DNA of 9,129 bases, taken from positions 1 to 9,129 of the forward strand of contig JAGVNS010000120.1 in assembly GCA_020053155.1 (NCBI GenBank), read 5' to 3'. Below, piece after piece: positions 6,476-9,129 of this stretch (positions are counted from its first letter, which is position 1; every line of letters starts with the position of its first letter). The notes under the pieces are model-generated. The model worked only from the letters and a program-made list of their open reading frames with translations. It was not told where the DNA came from and made no database searches. The stretch comes from Nitrososphaerota archaeon. Its GTDB lineage: Archaea; Iainarchaeota; Iainarchaeia; Iainarchaeales; VGJJ01. Position numbers and translations under genes: made by a program.

Positions 6476-6982
6476 ATGAGAACGGAAGCCATTGCTTTTT
6501 TGACGCGCTGGGGCGTGCTATTTGTTTTTTTTTATTTTATTCTAATGGGGTATGAAAGGGCATTGCAGGAGATGGAAACCCAACATGTGCAATCCATTTT
6601 ATCCGCACTCGGAATGGCAACGTTAAACGGTCCTACTTCCATTCAATTTTTTGCGGGAATTAATCGCATCGAAATCAGTGCATTGTGCTCTGGATTAATT
6701 GAGATGGTCTTATTGGGAACCGCCATATTGGCCACGCAAACACGCTCAATCCATTCGCGGTTGCGTGGAGTGATCGTGGGAGTGTTTTTGTTGTACGTTT
6801 TCAACCTTGTGCGAATCGTCATCACCATTCTTCAACTCCATTATACCACGCTCTCCTTCGCCACGTTCACGCACGATATTCTATTTCGCCTCATTCTCAT
6901 TTTGGGTTTTGCCATTCTGTATGGAGCGTGGCTGAATTTCGACAAAATATGTATGGTGCTACGGCAGAAAGGGTTTTTTTAA
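6476..6982 (+). CDS. Archaeosortase/exosortase family transpeptidase
   Basis: This 168-residue multi-pass membrane protein carries the exosortase/archaeosortase triad. Numbered from ATG 6476, C71 lies in EISALCSGL, R113 in FNLVRIVI and H133 in FTHDILFR. Hydrophobic segments are about 10-24, 70-88, 98-118 and 135-153. Archaeosortases cut surface proteins near a C-terminal sorting signal and join them to a lipid or similar anchor in the membrane. The usual order is kept: Cys, then Arg in N-x-x-R, then His. The frame also opens at an ATG at 6440, but that codon overlaps the TATA box, so 6476 is preferred. No substrate with a visible C-terminal sorting tail is complete in the window. The truncated surface protein at 7949 is a possible one, but its C-terminus is missing. 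Identification rests on the triad and topology; the subfamily is not assigned. Confidence 0.85.
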   Translation: MRTEAIAFLTRWGVLFVFFYFILMGYERALQEMETQHVQSILSALGMATLNGPTSIQFFAGINRIEISALCSGLIEMVLLGTAILATQTRSIHSRLRGVIVGVFLLYVFNLVRIVITILQLHYTTLSFATFTHDILFRLILILGFAILYGAWLNFDKICMVLRQKGFF

Positions 6983-6994
6983 CGCCCTTTTTTT
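6974..6994 (+). terminator. Oligo-T termination signals after archaeosortase
   Basis: Two runs of seven T (6974-6980, overlapping the stop codon, and 6988-6994) bracket the end of the archaeosortase gene. Archaeal RNA polymerase stops at T-rich tracts without needing a hairpin. The second run (TTTTTTAA, 6989-6996) also sits about 28 nt before the ATG at 7021 and might double as a weak TATA box for that small ORF. Confidence 0.45.
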
Positions 6995-7020
6995 AAGGGG
7001 AAAGGGTGGTGGTATTAGAT

Positions 7021-7155
7021 ATGCAAACTAAAACGCTCCAGCGTGGAAAATTATCACGAAAAGATACCAAGACAACGCTTTTGGATGAATTGAAACAAGC
7101 CTTTGAAGACATCACGCACGGGCGCATTCGCGATTGGAAAGAAATTGACCAGTAA
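7021..7155 (+). CDS. 44-residue RelB/antitoxin-like small protein
   Basis: This short ORF encodes 44 residues with a basic start (MQTKTLQRGKLSRKDTK) followed by a helical acidic part, LDELKQAFEDITHGRIRDW. The pattern L-x(2)-A-x-E-D-I-x-x-G-R-I is like the ends of small antitoxins that pair with RelE-type toxins (inference from pattern, not a confirmed family). GTG codons at 7006 and 7009 in the same frame offer a slightly longer version. ATG 7021 is preferred because a GGTGG lies about 11 nt upstream and a T-rich box about 28 nt upstream. Its TAA directly abuts the stop of the RelE-like gene on the other strand. An antitoxin convergent with its toxin is unusual, so it may instead be an orphan or pair with another toxin. 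Confidence that it is translated is moderate. Confidence 0.5.
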   Translation: MQTKTLQRGKLSRKDTKTTLLDELKQAFEDITHGRIRDWKEIDQ

Positions 7156-7497
7156 CTATTGCTGGTTTGATAAAAATTGTTTTTCGCGAAGCGATTTTTC
7201 AACAAAGTGACGCAAATAAGGAAGATTAAGTTTGATCCACGCAATGACGTGGGGTTGGCTCTTTTTGTCTGAAATCCTGGCCAAGAGAACAATGTTCCAT
7301 TCTTCGTATATGATAAAGTAAATCCGTTTTCCATTGAATTTCTTTTCACGGAAAAACGTATAACCCAGTGGTTTTCCCACCATGAGGGGATTTTCTTTCA
7401 ATTGTGGAATGAATGCGTGGATGCGTTCTTTTTCCGATTTCTCGAGGTCGCGGTAATCCTCCCGAAATGATTCGGCAAATTTAATTTGAAAAGGCAT
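7156..7497 (-). CDS. RelE/ParE-superfamily toxin-like protein
   Basis: This 113-residue protein fits the RelE fold: an opening strand (MPFQIKFAESF), two charged helices (about 11-35), then NPLMVGKPLGYTFFREKKF, the strand NGKRIYFIIYEE and WNIVLLARISDKKS, followed by a longer basic helical tail (90-113). RelE toxins cleave mRNA in the ribosome; ParE relatives inhibit gyrase. K55-R58 and the loop after the last strand are candidates for catalytic or RNA contacts, but I cannot assign them firmly. The frame runs open to 7809, but that extension lies antisense to the ASCH gene. ATG 7497 is 26-27 nt from a TATA box at 7521-7527, which favours it. No antitoxin precedes it on its own strand. The nearest candidate partner is the convergent 44-residue ORF. 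Confidence 0.72.
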   Translation of the reverse strand: MPFQIKFAESFREDYRDLEKSEKERIHAFIPQLKENPLMVGKPLGYTFFREKKFNGKRIYFIIYEEWNIVLLARISDKKSQPHVIAWIKLNLPYLRHFVEKSLREKQFLSNQQ

Positions 7498-7520
7498 ACA
7501 CCTGCATTCAATCGGAAGCG

Positions 7521-7527
7521 TTAAATA
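7521..7527. promoter_or_regulatory. Shared bidirectional TATA box for relE-like and ASCH genes
   Basis: TTAAATA reads as TATTTAA on the other strand. Its centre (7524) is 27 nt from the minus-strand ATG at 7497 and 26 nt from the plus-strand GTG at 7550, so each gene would give a leaderless mRNA from one element. Only 52 bp separate the start codons, leaving little room for two independent promoters. Confidence 0.6.
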
Positions 7528-7549
7528 GGTAGGGAAAATTTTTGGTAGC

Positions 7550-7876
7550 GTGAAACGATTGAAGTTTGCACCTGAATTGATCTCACTCATTTTGTCGGGA
7601 GAAAAAACAAAGACGTGGCGATTTTTCGATGACAAAGAATTGAGTGTTGGAGACCTGGTGGAGTTTGTGAATCGAGAAACGAAGAGCGTTTTTGCGCGTG
7701 CGGAATTGGTGTCGGTAGAAGAAAAACAATTTGGGGACCTAGAATCCGCTGACAAATATGGGCACGAATTATTTTCCTCCGAAAAAGAGATGTATGCGCA
7801 ATATTCCACGTATTACAAGAGACCCATAACGCCCGACATGCCTGTTAAAGTGATTCACTTCCGTCTGCTGCACTAG
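7550..7876 (+). CDS. ASCH-domain (PUA-like) protein
   Basis: This 108-residue protein is essentially one ASCH domain, a beta-barrel related to PUA that binds RNA or modified nucleosides. The family motif G-x-K-T-x-T-x-R is G17-E-K19-T20-K-T22-W-R24, followed by SVGD (32-35), the strand VEFVNRE and a late HELFSSEKEMYAQYSTYY helix before the closing strand VKVIHFRL. Some small ASCH proteins (YqfB type) hydrolyse N4-acetylcytidine; others are thought to act in translation. Nothing here decides between them. The GTG start is supported by the TATA box 26 nt upstream and because it opens directly on the first beta strand (KRLKF). It shares that promoter with the divergent RelE-like toxin. Confidence 0.83.
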   Translation: MKRLKFAPELISLILSGEKTKTWRFFDDKELSVGDLVEFVNRETKSVFARAELVSVEEKQFGDLESADKYGHELFSSEKEMYAQYSTYYKRPITPDMPVKVIHFRLLH

Positions 7877-7907
7877 AACGCGCAGCGCAGGAATAGTGGG
7901 TGGTTTC

Positions 7908-7923
7908 GGCGCGCCTTTATATA
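7908..7923 (+). promoter_or_regulatory. Consensus TATA box with abutting GGCGCGCC palindrome
   Basis: TTTATATA at 7916-7923 is the best TATA box in the window and is centred about 29 nt before the ATG at 7949, predicting a leader of 0-3 nt. Directly upstream, 7908-7915 is the 8-bp palindrome GGCGCGCC, in the position of the TFB recognition element. It could also be a regulator site. No Shine-Dalgarno is present. Confidence 0.65.
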
Positions 7924-7948
7924 TTCCCGGCGCTTGATTTTGATTGGT

Positions 7949-9129
7949 ATGGGTCTCAGCGAAGCGTTAGGCAATGTGTACATGCGGGGGGAGGACACCT
8001 ATTATGGGGTCCTGGATTTCTTTGAAGAGAAAGGTATCGGCCTTCCCTGGTCCTATAACGATTTTTTGGAGAGCAAAGGAATTCCGGCGCTACCCATGAC
8101 GCTGGCACTAATGGTGTTGCTGGTTGGGGGAATATTCTTTTTCTCACTCTCAACAAGCTCACAAGACCTGGAGTTTACGCTCTCGTTGAAAGACGACAAG
8201 GGCCGTTCCCTCGACGATGTGAGCGTAAAAATAGTTGATGGGGAAGGAAAACTATTGAAAGAGTTGACCGCATCCGATGGGCAGACAATCAGGCTCGAGG
8301 GGGTTCCCCCCGGAATCTCTGAACTTAAAATCACGGCCACCAAAGCGGGGTATGGAGAAAAGAGCGCTCTCTTTACGCCTCTCGATGAGGGAATCAAACT
8401 CTTGTTGAAGGGAGACAATGATGCCATTGTGGGAAAACTGAAGTTGGTTGATGGAGAAACGCAGACAACTATCACGGATGCCATTGTCACCGCAGAGTGG
8501 GCGGGGGCAAACGATGTCATCACGGCCACGCCGCAAGAAGACGGGATTTTTTTTCTCAACGTTCCGCTTAATCAGGAAATTTCAATCGTGGCCAAGGCAC
8601 CCAATTACGAGGAGTTGCACGACATCGTCGTGTTCATGGGGGGGGATGTCAAACTAAAGGAATTGACCCCCAAAGCGAGTGCAGCGAGTGGTCCCAGCCT
8701 GGTGTTGGTGAAAGCCATTGATTCGCAGACCCAACTGCCGATGGGGGATGTACACATCACTATTGAAAACGTCCAAACCAATGACGTGATTTCCGATTTG
8801 GAGTCAAGTATGGGGATGCATTCCCAAAATTTGCAAAAAGGACTTGTTATTCGTGTTACGGTAAAGAAAGAAGGGTACCTCACCTATTCCAGCAACGAGG
8901 CGTTTCCGGGGGGAAAGACCTTACGCAATGATGAAGAAACCATTTTGGCCCCCATGAAGAATGGGGGGGCGAGTTTACTCATACTTACGCAAAACAATTC
9001 ATCCAAGCAACCCTTGGAGGGAGTGGACGTGGATTTGCTGGATGGGATTTATCAGACGCTCGACCGCCAAACAAGCAACTTTTCGGGCGAAGCCGAATTC
9101 GGGGGATTGAACCAAACGCAATCCTATTA
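7949..9129 (+). CDS. Large single-span surface protein with repeated beta-sandwich domains (partial)
   Basis: The open frame runs off the right edge with 393 codons visible. An N-terminal stretch of about 45 mostly soluble, aromatic residues (DTYYGVLDFFEEKGIGL, then SYNDFLESKGI) precedes one membrane helix (about 46-68, PALPMTLALMVLLVGGIFFF). There is no cleavable signal peptide, so the N-terminus is probably cytoplasmic and the rest outside. What follows are at least four units of about 80-90 residues that look like carboxypeptidase-regulatory or transthyretin-like beta sandwiches: about 73-155, 159-240, 248-336 and 341 onward. The units share strands of the type L-x-D-V-x-V-K-I-V-D, G-V-P-P-G and A-x-x-x-G-Y. 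Domains 3 and 4 repeat the opening SLVLVKAIDSQT / SLLILTQNNSS. A structural or adhesive cell-surface role is likely. The C-terminus, where an archaeosortase signal would be, lies outside the window. Confidence 0.75.
   Translation, partial: MGLSEALGNVYMRGEDTYYGVLDFFEEKGIGLPWSYNDFLESKGIPALPMTLALMVLLVGGIFFFSLSTSSQDLEFTLSLKDDKGRSLDDVSVKIVDGEGKLLKELTASDGQTIRLEGVPPGISELKITATKAGYGEKSALFTPLDEGIKLLLKGDNDAIVGKLKLVDGETQTTITDAIVTAEWAGANDVITATPQEDGIFFLNVPLNQEISIVAKAPNYEELHDIVVFMGGDVKLKELTPKASAASGPSLVLVKAIDSQTQLPMGDVHITIENVQTNDVISDLESSMGMHSQNLQKGLVIRVTVKKEGYLTYSSNEAFPGGKTLRNDEETILAPMKNGGASLLILTQNNSSKQPLEGVDVDLLDGIYQTLDRQTSNFSGEAEFGGLNQTQSY

Noticed and set aside
7498..7809. N-terminal extension of the RelE-like ORF
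   Set aside because: It is antisense to the ASCH gene and lies upstream of the toxin's TATA box. The RelE fold starts at MPFQIKF.
8053..8559. 168-aa minus-strand ORF opposite the surface protein
   Set aside because: It is Ser/Pro-rich antisense of a supported coding frame that has a strong promoter.
1..9129. CRISPR array, tRNA, rRNA, transposase or attachment site
   Set aside because: No spaced direct repeats, cloverleaf, rRNA motif or transposase-like protein was seen on either strand.

Overview
The window looks like part of a compact archaeal genome, possibly a DPANN-type lineage (inference). Several things point to archaea. Start codons repeatedly sit about 26-30 nt from a TATA-like box, which suggests leaderless transcripts. 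The VapB antitoxin is of a family common in archaea. There is an archaeosortase, and the genes fill almost all of the DNA. No rRNA, tRNA, CRISPR array or insertion sequence is visible.

Left part (115-5364): a histidine phosphatase gene is followed, in a tight plus-strand run, by two proteins that end in a PEP-utilising-enzyme 'mobile' (swivelling phosphohistidine) domain. A third protein of this kind lies at 4315-5364. A minus-strand vapBC toxin-antitoxin pair sits between the second and third. All three mobile-domain proteins keep the candidate phosphohistidine in a GG-x(3)-H context. None has room for the ATP-grasp or PEP-binding domains that normally load and unload this histidine. With a histidine phosphatase next door, this is the best candidate here for an undescribed phosphohistidine system.

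Middle (5367-6982): a minus-strand six-helix membrane protein of unknown function and a plus-strand archaeosortase with an intact Cys/Arg/His triad diverge from one near-palindromic TATA box.

Right part (6983-9129): a 44-residue antitoxin-like ORF converges on a RelE-like toxin. The toxin diverges from an ASCH-domain protein, and one TATA box is centred almost exactly between their start codons. The window ends inside a large single-span membrane protein with repeated beta-sandwich (carboxypeptidase-regulatory-like) domains, a plausible surface protein.

Three convergent pairs (3529/3530, 5364/5367, 7155/7156) have stop codons 0-2 nt apart. Transcripts there must overlap or end inside the opposing gene.
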